NCBI GenBank assembly: GCA_012516075.1
Contig: JAAYXE010000018.1
Location: 1-43,569, forward strand
DNA length: 43,569 bases
Reading direction: 5' to 3'
From: Chloroflexota bacterium
GTDB lineage: Bacteria; Chloroflexota; Anaerolineae; Anaerolineales; UBA4823
The stretch's first letter is position 1. Every line of letters begins with the position of its first letter. The notes under the pieces are model-generated. The model was not told where the DNA came from. It worked only from the letters and a program-made list of their open reading frames with translations, and did no database searches. This document shows, piece after piece, positions 7,416 to 15,278 of this stretch. The translations under genes and the position numbers were made by a program.

Positions 7416-8059
7416 GCGCTCCCATCCGCATCCTCGTCGCCGACGATCACCCGGTTGTGCGCGACGGGCTGGTGGCCATGCTCAGCACCCAGCCCGATTT
7501 CGAAGTGGTAGCCCAGGCGTCTAACGGCAGGGAGACCATCGAAAAGGCGGCCTCCTACCAGCCGGACGTTCTGCTCGTCGACCTGGAGATGCCTGAGGTC
7601 GACGGCGTCGAAGCCCTGCAGGTGCTGCACGAACGCTACCCCCGCATGCGCGCCATCGCCTTCACGGCCTACGACACCGACGAGCGCATCCTGGGGGCCG
7701 TGCGCGCCGGGGCACAGGGCTACCTGCTCAAAGGAGCGCCGCGCGACGAGCTCTTCCGCGCCATCCGCGTGGTCAGCGCTGGCGGCGCCCTCCTGCAGCC
7801 GGTTGTCGCCTCCACCCTGCTGCGTCGCTTGAGCGCCCGGGAAGATGCTCAACCGCCCCGACCCCGCCTTACCGCCCGCGAGCTCGAAGTCCTGCGCCTG
7901 CTGGCGGAGGGCAGGCCGAACCGCGAGATCGCCGCCGCCCTGGTCATCAGCGAGCGCACGGTGAAATTTCACGTCAGCTCCATTCTGCGCAAACTGCACG
8001 CCGCCAACCGCACCGAGGCGGTGGCCGTTGCCGCCCAGCAGGGTCTCGTGGATCTCTAA
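7412..8059 (+). CDS. NarL/LuxR-family response regulator
   Basis: This 215-residue two-domain regulator has a receiver with acidic pair DD (11-12), phospho-acceptor Asp57 in VDLEMPEVDG, the FTAYD switch threonine and Lys in YLLKGAP. A linker leads to a LuxR-type helix-turn-helix (LTARELEVLRLLAEG, then ISERTVKFHVSSIL). It overlaps the histidine kinase gene by four bases and is certainly its partner. A perfect CTGTAC/GTACAG inverted repeat lies 11 bases past its stop, upstream of the SDR-QueA-like pair, and could be a target (inference). Confidence 0.95.
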   Translation: MSAPIRILVADDHPVVRDGLVAMLSTQPDFEVVAQASNGRETIEKAASYQPDVLLVDLEMPEVDGVEALQVLHERYPRMRAIAFTAYDTDERILGAVRAGAQGYLLKGAPRDELFRAIRVVSAGGALLQPVVASTLLRRLSAREDAQPPRPRLTARELEVLRLLAEGRPNREIAAALVISERTVKFHVSSILRKLHAANRTEAVAVAAQQGLVDL

Positions 8060-8070
8060 CCCCCTTTAAC

Positions 8071-8086
8071 CTGTACTTTCGTACAG
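8071..8086. repeat. Perfect inverted repeat CTGTAC-TTTC-GTACAG
   Basis: Two 6-bp arms around four bases lie between the response regulator stop and the SDR gene (gap 8060-8209). The next bases contain no T run, so it does not look like a terminator. Size and symmetry fit an operator for a dimeric regulator. Confidence 0.4.
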
Positions 8087-8209
8087 TCTCAAACTGAACT
8101 TTCGCCCGTTTCCTCCACGGTGTCGGGCGGCTATCCTCCTCATCGTGAGTTCTGCATAACACCGCGCCCGCATACGGGCCGCAGAAAAATCACATGTAAG
8201 GAGGAAACC

Positions 8210-8911
8210 ATGCCATCAACGAAAACAGCCCTGATCACCGGAGCCTCGCGCGGGTTGGGTCTGGCCCTGGCGCGCCTGCTGGCCTCGGAAGGCTGGGCGC
8301 TGGTCATCGACGCCCGCGGGGAAGCCGCCCTGGAGGCCGCCCGCCGCACCCTCGAGGCCCACACCGTCGTGAAAGCGATCGCCGGCGACGTGCGCGATCC
8401 TTCCCACCGCCGGGCGCTGGCGCAGGCCGCTGCGGACCTGGGCGGGCTGGACGCGCTGGTCAACAACGCCAGCATCCTGGGCCCCAGCCCGCAGCCGCAG
8501 CTGCTCGATTACCCCCTGGACGTGCTCGAGCAGGTGTACGCCGCCAATGTGATCGCCCCGCTGGGCCTGCTGCAGGCCGTGCGCGGCCAGCTCAAGCCCG
8601 GGGCGGCGGTGATCAACGTCACCAGCGACGCCGCGGTGGAGGCCTACGAGGGCTGGGGCGGATACGGTTCGAGCAAAGCCGCCCTCGAACAGCTCTCCGC
8701 CGTTCTGGCAGCCGAAAACCCGGGCCTGCGCGTCTACTGGGTGGACCCGGGGGATATGCGCACCCAGATGCAGCAGGAGGCCTACCCCGGCGAAGACATC
8801 AGCGACCGGCCGCTGCCGGACGAAAGCGCTGCCGGCATCCTGGCGCTGCTGCACAGCAGCCTGCCTGCCGGGCGCTATCTGGCACGCGAAGTCAACCTTC
8901 CGGAGGCCTGA
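8210..8911 (+). CDS. Short-chain dehydrogenase/reductase
   Basis: The ATG at 8210 is chosen because AAGGAGG lies just upstream and the product then begins directly with the Rossmann fold; an earlier in-frame start would add an atypical tail. The 233-residue protein has the TGASRGLG cofactor loop, NNAS, the catalytic Ser in NVTSDAA and YGSSK. It is a classical cytosolic NAD(P)-dependent SDR, slightly short at the C-terminus, and ends with only two bases before the QueA-like gene. The coupling suggests a shared role, but the substrate is not known. Confidence 0.88.
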   Translation: MPSTKTALITGASRGLGLALARLLASEGWALVIDARGEAALEAARRTLEAHTVVKAIAGDVRDPSHRRALAQAAADLGGLDALVNNASILGPSPQPQLLDYPLDVLEQVYAANVIAPLGLLQAVRGQLKPGAAVINVTSDAAVEAYEGWGGYGSSKAALEQLSAVLAAENPGLRVYWVDPGDMRTQMQQEAYPGEDISDRPLPDESAAGILALLHSSLPAGRYLAREVNLPEA

Positions 8912-8913
8912 GC

Positions 8914-10053
8914 ATGGCAGCCGTCTTTTCAGGTCCCGCGACAACTTCACCTTGGTACAACCTGCTGTGCGAGTGCGAAAAGACGGGCCTGCAGGCACTG
9001 GATTTCGAACTGCCCCCCGAACTGGAAGCCGGCGAGCCAGCGGAAGCGCGCGGCCTGCGGCGCGACCAGGTGCGCCTGATGGTCTCGCATATCTCCACGG
9101 ACCGGATCGAGCACACGCGCTTTCACGACCTGCCGCGTTTTCTGCAGCCCGGCGATCTGCTGGTGATCAACACCAGCGCCACCATCAATGCCGCCCTTCC
9201 GGTGCTGGGGACGGGATCACCTCGCCTCGAGGTGCACCTCTCCACACACCTGCCAGGTGACCTGTGGGTGGTGGAGCTGCGCCAGATCCGGGGAGAGAAA
9301 AACCTGCCCTACCTGCGCGCCCGCCCCGGGCGCTGCCTCGAGCTGCCGGACGGCGGTCAGATCCGCCTGCTGCTGCCGTACCGCCCGGACCAGCGCCGAG
9401 CGGAGGCAGGCAGCCAGCCGGTGCGCTTATGGCTGGCCATGCTGCACCTCCCGACAGACCTGGCCGCTTACCTGGAGCGCTGGGGCCAGCCCATCCGCTA
9501 TTCCTACGTGCGAAAGCCCTGGCCGCTGGAAGACTACCAGACGGTGTACGCCGCCGAACCCGGCAGCGCCGAGATGCCCTCCGCCGGGCGTGCGTTCACA
9601 CCAGAAGTGATCACCCGCCTGGTGGCAATGGGCGTGCTGATCGCCCCGCTGGTGCTGCACACCGGCGTCGCCAGCCTGGAAGCCCACGAGCCGCCCTACG
9701 AGGAGTACTACCGCGTCCCTGAAGTCACCGCCCGGATGGCCAACGGGGTCCGCGCGTCCGGCGGGCGCGTGATTGCCGTGGGCACCACCGTGGTGCGCGC
9801 CCTGGAGACCCTGACCCGCGAAGACGGCCGCGTCCACCCGGGGGAGGGCTGGACGAATAAAATTATTACGGAGGACAGCAAGCTGCGCGCAGTGGACGGC
9901 CTGCTGACCGGCCTGCACGAGCCCCGCTCCACCCACCTGGCCATGCTGTCCGCCCTGGCCGGCAGCGCCCACCTGTGTAAAACATACGCCGCCGCCCTCG
10001 AGCACCGCTACCTGTGGCACGAGTTCGGCGACCTGCACCTGATCCTGCCCTGA
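8914..10053 (+). CDS. QueA-like protein (S-adenosylmethionine:tRNA ribosyltransferase-isomerase family, divergent)
   Basis: This 379-residue protein shows the QueA fold signatures: an N-terminal FELPPELEAGEPAE, HTRFHDLPRFLQPGDLLVINTSA, a central HTGVASLE segment, YRVPEVTA, and a C-terminal IITEDSKLRAVDGLLTGLHEPRSTHLAMLSAL. In true QueA the first block reads FNDTRVIPARL; here it is INTSATINAAL, and the protein is about 30 residues longer. It therefore belongs to the divergent QueA-like branch also seen in organisms that lack queuosine synthesis. It may still transfer ribosyl groups from SAM, but to another acceptor (inference). It is translationally linked to the SDR upstream. Confidence 0.85.
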   Translation: MAAVFSGPATTSPWYNLLCECEKTGLQALDFELPPELEAGEPAEARGLRRDQVRLMVSHISTDRIEHTRFHDLPRFLQPGDLLVINTSATINAALPVLGTGSPRLEVHLSTHLPGDLWVVELRQIRGEKNLPYLRARPGRCLELPDGGQIRLLLPYRPDQRRAEAGSQPVRLWLAMLHLPTDLAAYLERWGQPIRYSYVRKPWPLEDYQTVYAAEPGSAEMPSAGRAFTPEVITRLVAMGVLIAPLVLHTGVASLEAHEPPYEEYYRVPEVTARMANGVRASGGRVIAVGTTVVRALETLTREDGRVHPGEGWTNKIITEDSKLRAVDGLLTGLHEPRSTHLAMLSALAGSAHLCKTYAAALEHRYLWHEFGDLHLILP

Positions 10054-10084
10054 GCGGTGGTAAACGACCGGCTGCGAGACAGGT

Positions 10085-10225
10085 CTTCGACTGTCCATGC
10101 ATAGCAAGCCGCTAGGGCACCACAGGCACGCTGAGCAGAGGGGCCCGAGGGCCCCGCAGTCGAAGCGGCCTGTGGGGCGGTCAAATATCAGTTTCTCAGC
10201 AGCCAGGCAGCCGCCTCCAGGCGGC
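10085..10225. other. Structured intergenic stretch with interlocking inverted repeats
   Basis: The gene-free stretch 10054-10302 contains CTTCGACTG (10085-10093) pairing with CAGTCGAAG (10157-10165), and CCACAGGC (10120-10127) pairing with GCCTGTGG (10168-10175). The order A-B-A'-B' is pseudoknot-like. Between them is GGGGCCC-GA-GGGCCCC (10140-10155). A further hairpin GCCGCC-TCCA-GGCGGC lies at 10210-10225. It may be a structured RNA or a REP-like element; no known family is recognised. Confidence 0.35.
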
Positions 10226-10302
10226 CTGAGAAGAATACTCCGGTGCCTGGTCGAAGCTGCGTGGAGGCGCAAAGCCAGGTACGCGAAACAGGGATAATAA
10301 AG

Positions 10303-10340
10303 GCGGGCAGGCACCCTTCGATATCTGGGCGCCTGCCCGC
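10303..10340. terminator. Bidirectional terminator between the QueA-like and M23 genes
   Basis: GCGGGCAGGC (10303-10312) and GCCTGCCCGC (10331-10340) form a perfect 10-bp stem. The plus side is followed by TTCCTTCT. The minus side is followed by CTTTATTATCC. It serves the convergent genes on both sides. Confidence 0.8.
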
Positions 10341-10360
10341 TTCCTTCTACCCCTACCGTC

Positions 10361-11197
10361 TCACTCCCTGGGCGTCGGCGTCACCGTCGGGAACACCCGC
10401 CCGGGGAACAGCAGCTCCAGGGGGTTAAAATGCCGGTACACCCCGCTGATGCGCCATAAAAGATAATTGTCGATCTGCTCCTGTGCGGCGCGCGTGTCAT
10501 AAAACTGCATATCCGTGAAAGTCGTCCCCTGCGGCCCCCGGCGCGCCTCCCAGTGCAGGTGCGCGATGCCGGCGTTCCCGCTGCGTCCCACGGCACCCAG
10601 CGGCTGGCAGGCCTCCACAGGATCCCCCACCTGCACCAGGGGGGCGCCTTCCATATGCGCGTACAGCAGGTACAGCGATTCTCCCTCCTCGAGCGCCGCA
10701 GCCTCCAGCAGGTCGGGCGGCAGCGCCGCGCGCGGCGTCTCGATGATGACCACATTCCCATACGGGAAGCTGTCCGCCAGCACCATGGCCACCCGCCCCG
10801 GCAGGACCGCCTGCACCCCGGTCCCGGCGATCGACTCCCGCTCGCCGCGCCGGTAGTACGAAAAATCGACCCCGTGGTGGCGGCCTTCCGGGTTGTTCGC
10901 CGGCGGGCGGTAATAGGGATCGGAGACGATCAACAGCAGTTCGTCAATGGGGTGTTCGACGAGCGGAGAGCATACCTGCACCGCCGGCGCTGTGGGCGTG
11001 GGCGTGAGGGTGGGCGGCAGGGGCGTGGGTTCCGCCGTGGATGCTGCCGTGGCAGCCAGGACCGGCTCCAGCGCCAGCGCAGGGGACGGCGAGACGGCCG
11101 GCGGTGAGGGCGTATCCGCGGCGGGCGCGGGCGCCTGGGCCGCCGTACAACCGGCCAGGAACAGGAACACTGCGAAGAAGAAACGCGCGTGATTCAA
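10361..11197 (-). CDS. M23-family (LytM) peptidase, lipoprotein
   Basis: This 278-residue protein begins with a lipoprotein signal peptide ending in FLAGC (lipidated Cys17). A low-complexity Ala/Pro/Thr linker runs to about residue 72, and then a LytM/M23 domain. Zinc and catalytic positions are visible as HHGVDF (His107, Asp111), YAHM (His181) and AHLHWE (His213, His215). M23 enzymes cut peptidoglycan or other cell-surface peptides; with all key residues present it is probably active on the outer face of the membrane. The neighbouring tRNA gene is on the opposite strand, so it is transcribed alone and ends at the bidirectional terminator. Confidence 0.9.
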   Translation of the reverse strand: MNHARFFFAVFLFLAGCTAAQAPAPAADTPSPPAVSPSPALALEPVLAATAASTAEPTPLPPTLTPTPTAPAVQVCSPLVEHPIDELLLIVSDPYYRPPANNPEGRHHGVDFSYYRRGERESIAGTGVQAVLPGRVAMVLADSFPYGNVVIIETPRAALPPDLLEAAALEEGESLYLLYAHMEGAPLVQVGDPVEACQPLGAVGRSGNAGIAHLHWEARRGPQGTTFTDMQFYDTRAAQEQIDNYLLWRISGVYRHFNPLELLFPGRVFPTVTPTPRE

Positions 11198-11266
11198 CGC
11201 CCTCGATTATACCGGGGTGGAAGCGGGCGGCAGCGTATCAATTTTCACAAACTTCGGAGAAAAGGC

Positions 11267-11295
11267 TTGCCTTTCGGGGGACAACGCATTATAAT
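11267..11295 (+). promoter_or_regulatory. Promoter of the tRNA-Pro gene
   Basis: TTGCCT (11267-11272) and a perfect TATAAT (11290-11295) are 17 bases apart, ending 17 bases before the first base of the tRNA. Confidence 0.75.
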
Positions 11296-11312
11296 GTGGG
11301 CCGTTCTCAAAT

Positions 11313-11389
<77 letters not shown>

Positions 11390-11395
11390 GAAGGG

Positions 11396-11450
11396 AAACC
11401 AGAGAACTCTAGTTTACCGGAAACAGGTACCTTAGAGGTCTCTGGTTTTT
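11396..11450 (+). terminator. Terminator of the tRNA-Pro gene
   Basis: AAACCAGAGA (11396-11405) pairs with TCTCTGGTTT (11439-11448), with additional inner pairing CTCTA/TAGAG, and leads into a T-rich tail. The following 135 bases to 11585 hold nothing I recognise. Confidence 0.8.
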
Positions 11451-11585
11451 ATATTTAAGCCGGTCAGGGTCAATCAGGTGTGAACTGTAGCGTGCTAGTA
11501 TGAGGAGGTCAGATATGCACCTGAGAGACGCTGTATATGTTTTTTTACCTCCCGCTCACTCGACCTATCCGTTAACAGCCGGGAA

Positions 11586-12575
11586 CTATATAGGTGGGCG
11601 CTCAACTGCCTGTGTTACTTCGTGAGGAATGTGCCTGTAATCCGCATCGCCCTCCCGCTCCGCGGCGTCAATCACCTCGTCCGACGTAAACGCCGAGAAC
11701 TTCGCATTACCGCCAATCAAATGCCGGTAATCCTCAATTGTCCCATCCAAACTCGTATTCCCCGGATGCTTCACCACCGAAAAAACACCTCCCGGTACGG
11801 CTGGCGCTCGTCCTGCTCGATGCTCAACCCCAGTAACTGGTTGCGCCAGAGCTGGTTCATCCCACCCTGGAAGGGGCAGTGGGGATACTCACCGGCATTC
11901 ACGAAGAACGACCGGTTCGCCTCCGTGACCTCCCAGTAGCGGAACCGGCGCCGGTCGTGATAGGAGCAGGTTCCCTTACCGGCAAGGATCTCCGCAAAGC
12001 CCCGCCCGCAGTCGTGCTGCGGACTCCGGCCCCGGCTCCGGTACCCGCCGCAGGTGGTGAACTCCGCTTCGGTCAGCTTGTGCTCGATCAGCCACAGGCA
12101 CAGCTCTCCCTGGTGGTTGTAGCAGGCAATCGCCAGGTCGGCGTCCGTCCCGGAGACCCGGCTCTTGTCGTTCAGGCTGCCTTAAGGCTCGTCCCAGAAC
12201 TCGATGCGGTAGCCGTGGTCCAGTTCCGAGCGGGCCAGCGCGGCGAAGTCGGGCTTGAGCGACGCGAGGTTCGCATCCGCCGCAGGGTGCAGCAGCACGG
12301 GCAGGAACAGGTTGATGTTGGCGGCCTGCGAACTCGCCATGTGGTAGAAATAGGTATGGATGCGGAATGGATACTTTAATAAATGCTCCTGCAGCGCGGA
12401 TGCCGGGGTACAGCACCGGGTACTGGCCCCGGCAGCTTTCCGGCAGGACGGCGTCGTACAGGTATCTCCCGGATTTCCCCGGCTCACGCGTGATGTGCCG
12501 CCATTTCCAGTTGATCAGGTGGATGTACAGCTTCTGCTGGAAGGGATTGAGCGAACCCGGCAGCCGGCAGCTCAC
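11586..12575 (-). pseudogene. Decayed PD-(D/E)XK restriction-endonuclease-like gene (PGN_0703-like)
   Basis: Joining three minus-strand frames gives one protein of about 325 residues. The N-terminal part (from about 12575) reads NPFQQKLYIHLINWKWRHI. After a frameshift near 12400 it continues as LKYPFRIHTYFYHMASSQAA. An in-frame TAA stands at 12182-12184. The same frame then goes on with GTDADLAIACYN and LWLIEHKLTEAEFTTCGG, which gives the D...EXK nuclease signature. A second frameshift at the A6 run 11780-11785 separates the C-terminal part. I recall this arrangement from the PGN_0703 family of putative restriction endonucleases. With two frameshifts and a stop it should be inactive. It lies next to tRNA-Pro and points toward it. 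Confidence 0.75.
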
Positions 12576-12649
12576 TCCAGCTTCTGTGAGACTTTCACAG
12601 CGCCCTCCCTGCCGGCAGCTCCTGCCTTCCTTTTAACAGCGGCTTCTCA

Positions 12650-13597
12650 TCAAGACCACCCGGCTGCTTTCGACCGGGCGTACACCGCCGCCCCGAGCAG
12701 ACCGGCCTTCTCCCCGAGCAGCGGGTATTCGATCTGCAGATGGCGCCAGAAGATCTCCCGCAGACTTGATCTCAGCACATCCTGCACCGTCTGCAGGCCC
12801 GCCGGCCACCCGGTGAGGATCCCCCCGCCCAGCACCACCATGGCCGGGTTGAGCAGGTTGACCAGGTTGGCGATCCCCATCCCCAGATAGCGGAACGACT
12901 CCTCGAGGATGGGCAGGGCCACCGGGTCGCCCTCGCGGCCGGCCTGGATCAGCTCGTATGCACTGCTCCACCCCCGGCTGTGTGCAACGGCGGCCTCCTG
13001 TGCTTTCAGCGTCAGCGCCTTGCCGGAGCAGTACATCTCAAGGCAGCCGCGGTTCCCGCAGCCGCATTGCAGCCCGTCCGGCACGATGGTCATGTGACCG
13101 AATTCGCCCGCCGTGCCGTTCGAGCCGGCGTACAGATCCTTGTTCAGGATCAGGCCGCAGCCGATCCCCGTGCCGACAAAGATATAGGCCGCGTCGCTGC
13201 AGCCCTGTCCGCGGCCGTAGTGATATTCTCCCAGGGCGATCAGGTTGACGTCGTTCTCCACCCACACCGGGATCTTCAGCTCCTCGGTCAGACAGGGCCC
13301 CAGGGCGAGGTTATCCAGGGCGCTCAGGTTGGGGCAGGAGGTGATCGTCTGCACGGAGTAGTCGATCACGCCTGGTATGCCAATACCGATCGAGCGGATT
13401 TGAGCGGCTTCCAGACCCAGGTGCTCGCAAAAACTGCGGATCAACCCGCCGAGTCCCGGGACGGCCTCGTCGTACGAGCGGATCGTCTCGCCGGTGGCGA
13501 ACTTCCCCTGGTGGACGATCTCCCCGTCATCGTCCACGAGGCCGATCGCGATTTTCGTCCCACCGATGTCGATGCCCAGGCGGTAAGCCATCGTCAC
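12650..13597 (-). CDS. ROK-family sugar kinase (glucokinase-like)
   Basis: This 315-residue kinase has an N-terminal DIGGTKIAIGLVD phosphate loop, a GEFGHMTI catalytic segment and the ROK zinc motif QCGCGNRGCLE. There is no N-terminal DNA-binding domain, so it is a kinase rather than a ROK repressor. The stop of rpiB overlaps a GTG start at 13597 (GTGA), while an ATG lies at 13591; both give the same fold. ROK kinases phosphorylate glucose, fructose, allose, N-acetylhexosamines and similar sugars. The rpiB partner suggests a rare hexose such as allose, since RpiB proteins can also isomerise allose-6-phosphate (inference). Confidence 0.92.
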   Translation of the reverse strand: MTMAYRLGIDIGGTKIAIGLVDDDGEIVHQGKFATGETIRSYDEAVPGLGGLIRSFCEHLGLEAAQIRSIGIGIPGVIDYSVQTITSCPNLSALDNLALGPCLTEELKIPVWVENDVNLIALGEYHYGRGQGCSDAAYIFVGTGIGCGLILNKDLYAGSNGTAGEFGHMTIVPDGLQCGCGNRGCLEMYCSGKALTLKAQEAAVAHSRGWSSAYELIQAGREGDPVALPILEESFRYLGMGIANLVNLLNPAMVVLGGGILTGWPAGLQTVQDVLRSSLREIFWRHLQIEYPLLGEKAGLLGAAVYARSKAAGWS

Positions 13598-14043
13598 GCT
13601 CTTTCTGCCCGCTCCAGGGCGGCGATTTTGTCCAGGCGCTGCTGGTGGCGGCCGCCCTCGTATTCGGCTTCCAGCCAGGTGCGCACAATTTCCTGCGCCA
13701 CCGCTTCTCCGACCACCAGGGCGCCCAGACAGAGCACATTGGTATCGTTATGCAAACGCGACATGCGCGCCGTGTACAGGTCCTGACACAGCACCGCCCG
13801 GACCCCCGGCACTTTGTTGGCCGTGATGCACATCCCCACGCCGGAGGCGCAGATGGCAATGCCGCGCTCCGCCTGCCCCGATGCGACCGCCCGGGCCACG
13901 GCCTCGCCGTAATCCGGGTAGTCGACGCGCTCTTCGGTCTGCGGGCCCAGGTCCAGCACTTCCGCGCCCATATCGACCAGCATGTTTTTAATCGTCGTCT
14001 TCAGCGCAACGCCTTTGTGGTCCGATCCGATTGCGATCTTCAT
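13594..14043 (-). CDS. rpiB: RpiB/LacAB-family sugar-phosphate isomerase
   Basis: The ATG at 14043 is chosen because the product then begins MKIAIGSDHKG, the conserved family start, with GGAG upstream; an earlier start would add about 31 unrelated residues. The 149-residue protein has VDYPDYGEAVA, GIAICASGVGM with the active-site cysteine, and NDTNVLCLGALVVG. RpiB proteins interconvert ribose-5-P and ribulose-5-P, and relatives act on allose-6-P, galactose-6-P or four-carbon sugars. It is the first gene of a short operon with the ROK kinase and diverges from the isomerase-rhamnulokinase series across a shared operator region. Confidence 0.93.
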   Translation of the reverse strand: MKIAIGSDHKGVALKTTIKNMLVDMGAEVLDLGPQTEERVDYPDYGEAVARAVASGQAERGIAICASGVGMCITANKVPGVRAVLCQDLYTARMSRLHNDTNVLCLGALVVGEAVAQEIVRTWLEAEYEGGRHQQRLDKIAALERAERA

Positions 14044-14088
14044 TGATTTTTCTCCGCTTGAGGGGTTTTCGAGTTCTCTAAGTATAGC

Positions 14089-14115
14089 ATTATAGTCCTT
14101 AAAGCACATCTGACA
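14089..14115 (-). promoter_or_regulatory. Promoter of rpiB-ROK
   Basis: On the minus strand TATAAT (14089-14094) lies 15 bases downstream of TTGTCA (14110-14115), a usable -35 that is itself half of the TGACAATTGTCA palindrome. The spacing is short, but the -10 is perfect. Confidence 0.5.
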
Positions 14116-14135
14116 ATTGTCAATAACGGTTGACA
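14110..14135. promoter_or_regulatory. TGTCA/TGACA operator cluster between rpiB and the isomerase gene
   Basis: TGACAATTGTCA (14110-14121) is a perfect 12-base palindrome. It overlaps TTGTCA-N8-TGACAA (14116-14135), whose inside reads TGTCAATAACG. The same words occur at 16801-16820 and 34265-34275, in each case on or next to a -35 box. Confidence 0.65.
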
Positions 14136-14158
14136 AAGAAGGCCATGCGCATCTATAA
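14129..14158 (+). promoter_or_regulatory. Promoter of the sugar isomerase gene
   Basis: TTGACA (14129-14134) and TATAAT (14153-14158) are both perfect boxes, spaced 18 bases. The -35 box lies within the operator's right half-site, so binding there would block transcription. Confidence 0.75.
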
Positions 14159-14223
14159 TCATTCCTGCAGCACGTCTATCCCCAGATGAATAGAACCAAA
14201 AATACTATGATGCGAGGGCAAAG

Positions 14224-15216
14224 ATGACTGATCGAAAATATGCCGCCATTCTCGGTGTGTACGGCAACCCTTCGGACCGGTTTATGAGCGTTGGTTATAA
14301 AGAAGCCCGGCCCAGCGTGTTCGAACGATTGGAAATCGCCGGAAAGCAGGAAATGGTGCGCGCGGTGGAGATCACCACCGGAGCAGGCGATGACCTGAAC
14401 GAACAGAACTACCGGGATGTCTTCAAAGCAGCGCGCGACAACGGGCTGGGAATTTGCGCCCTCAACCCGAACCTGTGGGGCGAGCAGCGCTGGTGGAAAG
14501 GCACCCTGGGCTCGGCGGACCCTCAAATTCGCCGCCAGGCCATTGACCACGTCAAGCGGGTGATCGACCTGGCTGCAGAGGCCGGCGCACCCAGCGTGGG
14601 GTTGTGGCCCGGCCAGGACGGCTACGATTACATCTTCGAAGCCGACTATCAGAAGCAGTTCGACTGGTGGGTCGAAGGCGTGCAGGAGTGCGCCGATCAC
14701 AATCCCGAGATCAACCTCAGCCTGGAATATAAACCCTACGAACCGCGCACCCACTCCACCATCGACACGGGCCCCAAAACCCTGCTCATGCTCGCTGCCA
14801 TCGACCGGCCCAACGTCGGCATGACCCTGGATGTCGGCCACGCGCTCGTGCAGCACGAGAACCTTGGGGATATTGTCGCCCTGGCACAGCGCAGCCGCAA
14901 GCTGTTCCACCTGCATCTGAACGACAACTACAGCGACTGGGACTGGGACATGAATTTCGCCTCGGTGCGCCTGTTCGAGTTCATCGAGATGATTTACTGG
15001 CTCAAGCGCACCGGGTATGACGGCTGGTACTCGATCGATATCTTTGCCTACCGCACCCGCCAGGCTGACTCGGTTGCCGAAAGCCTGGCCTGGCTCGACA
15101 CACTGATGGACTTCGTCGAGGAAACTGGCTTAGATAAGTTCACCGAACTCATCGAGAAGAGCGATCCCGTCGCCACATCACAGTTCTTGCGCCGGGCATT
15201 GTTCGGGCGCTCCTGA
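14224..15216 (+). CDS. Xylose-isomerase-like TIM-barrel sugar isomerase/epimerase
   Basis: This 330-residue AP_endonuc_2/xylose-isomerase-like TIM barrel has likely metal and catalytic residues Glu168 (SLEYKPYEPR), Asp203 and His206 (LDVGHA), His229/His231 and Asp234 (HLHLNDN), and Asp272. GLWPGQDGYDY is typical of the group that includes bacterial L-rhamnose isomerases of the Pseudomonas type. Next to a rhamnulokinase and a class II aldolase, the simplest call is an aldose-ketose isomerase for L-rhamnose or a similar sugar (inference). A 3-epimerase or other ketose isomerase is possible. It has its own strong promoter and a hairpin after its stop. Confidence 0.85.
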   Translation: MTDRKYAAILGVYGNPSDRFMSVGYKEARPSVFERLEIAGKQEMVRAVEITTGAGDDLNEQNYRDVFKAARDNGLGICALNPNLWGEQRWWKGTLGSADPQIRRQAIDHVKRVIDLAAEAGAPSVGLWPGQDGYDYIFEADYQKQFDWWVEGVQECADHNPEINLSLEYKPYEPRTHSTIDTGPKTLLMLAAIDRPNVGMTLDVGHALVQHENLGDIVALAQRSRKLFHLHLNDNYSDWDWDMNFASVRLFEFIEMIYWLKRTGYDGWYSIDIFAYRTRQADSVAESLAWLDTLMDFVEETGLDKFTELIEKSDPVATSQFLRRALFGRS

Positions 15217-15225
15217 CCGGAAATA

Positions 15226-15261
15226 CACCCCCCAGAGAACCGTTTTCTGTGGGGGTTTTTC
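15226..15261 (+). terminator. Probable internal terminator between isomerase and rhamnulokinase genes
   Basis: A run ACCCCCC-AGAGAAC and a facing TTTTCTGTGGGGG form an imperfect stem followed by TTTTTCTT. It lies 10 bases after the isomerase stop and 18 bases before the kinase start. No separate promoter is evident before the kinase, so it may act as partial termination that lowers kinase expression. Confidence 0.6.
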
Positions 15262-15278
15262 TTGAGGGAAACCATCCG

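Noticed and set aside
10085..10225. CRISPR array
   Set aside because: The repeats are inverted, differ from one another and lack regular spacing; nothing else in the window looks like a CRISPR array.
9427..10314. Minus-strand frame of 295 codons opposite the QueA-like gene
   Set aside because: Low-complexity His/Gly/Val composition typical of an antisense shadow, and it runs through the bidirectional terminator region.
11976..12575. Single 199-codon hypothetical protein
   Set aside because: Only its N-terminal third makes sense; the recognisable protein continues in other frames, so it is part of the endonuclease-like pseudogene.
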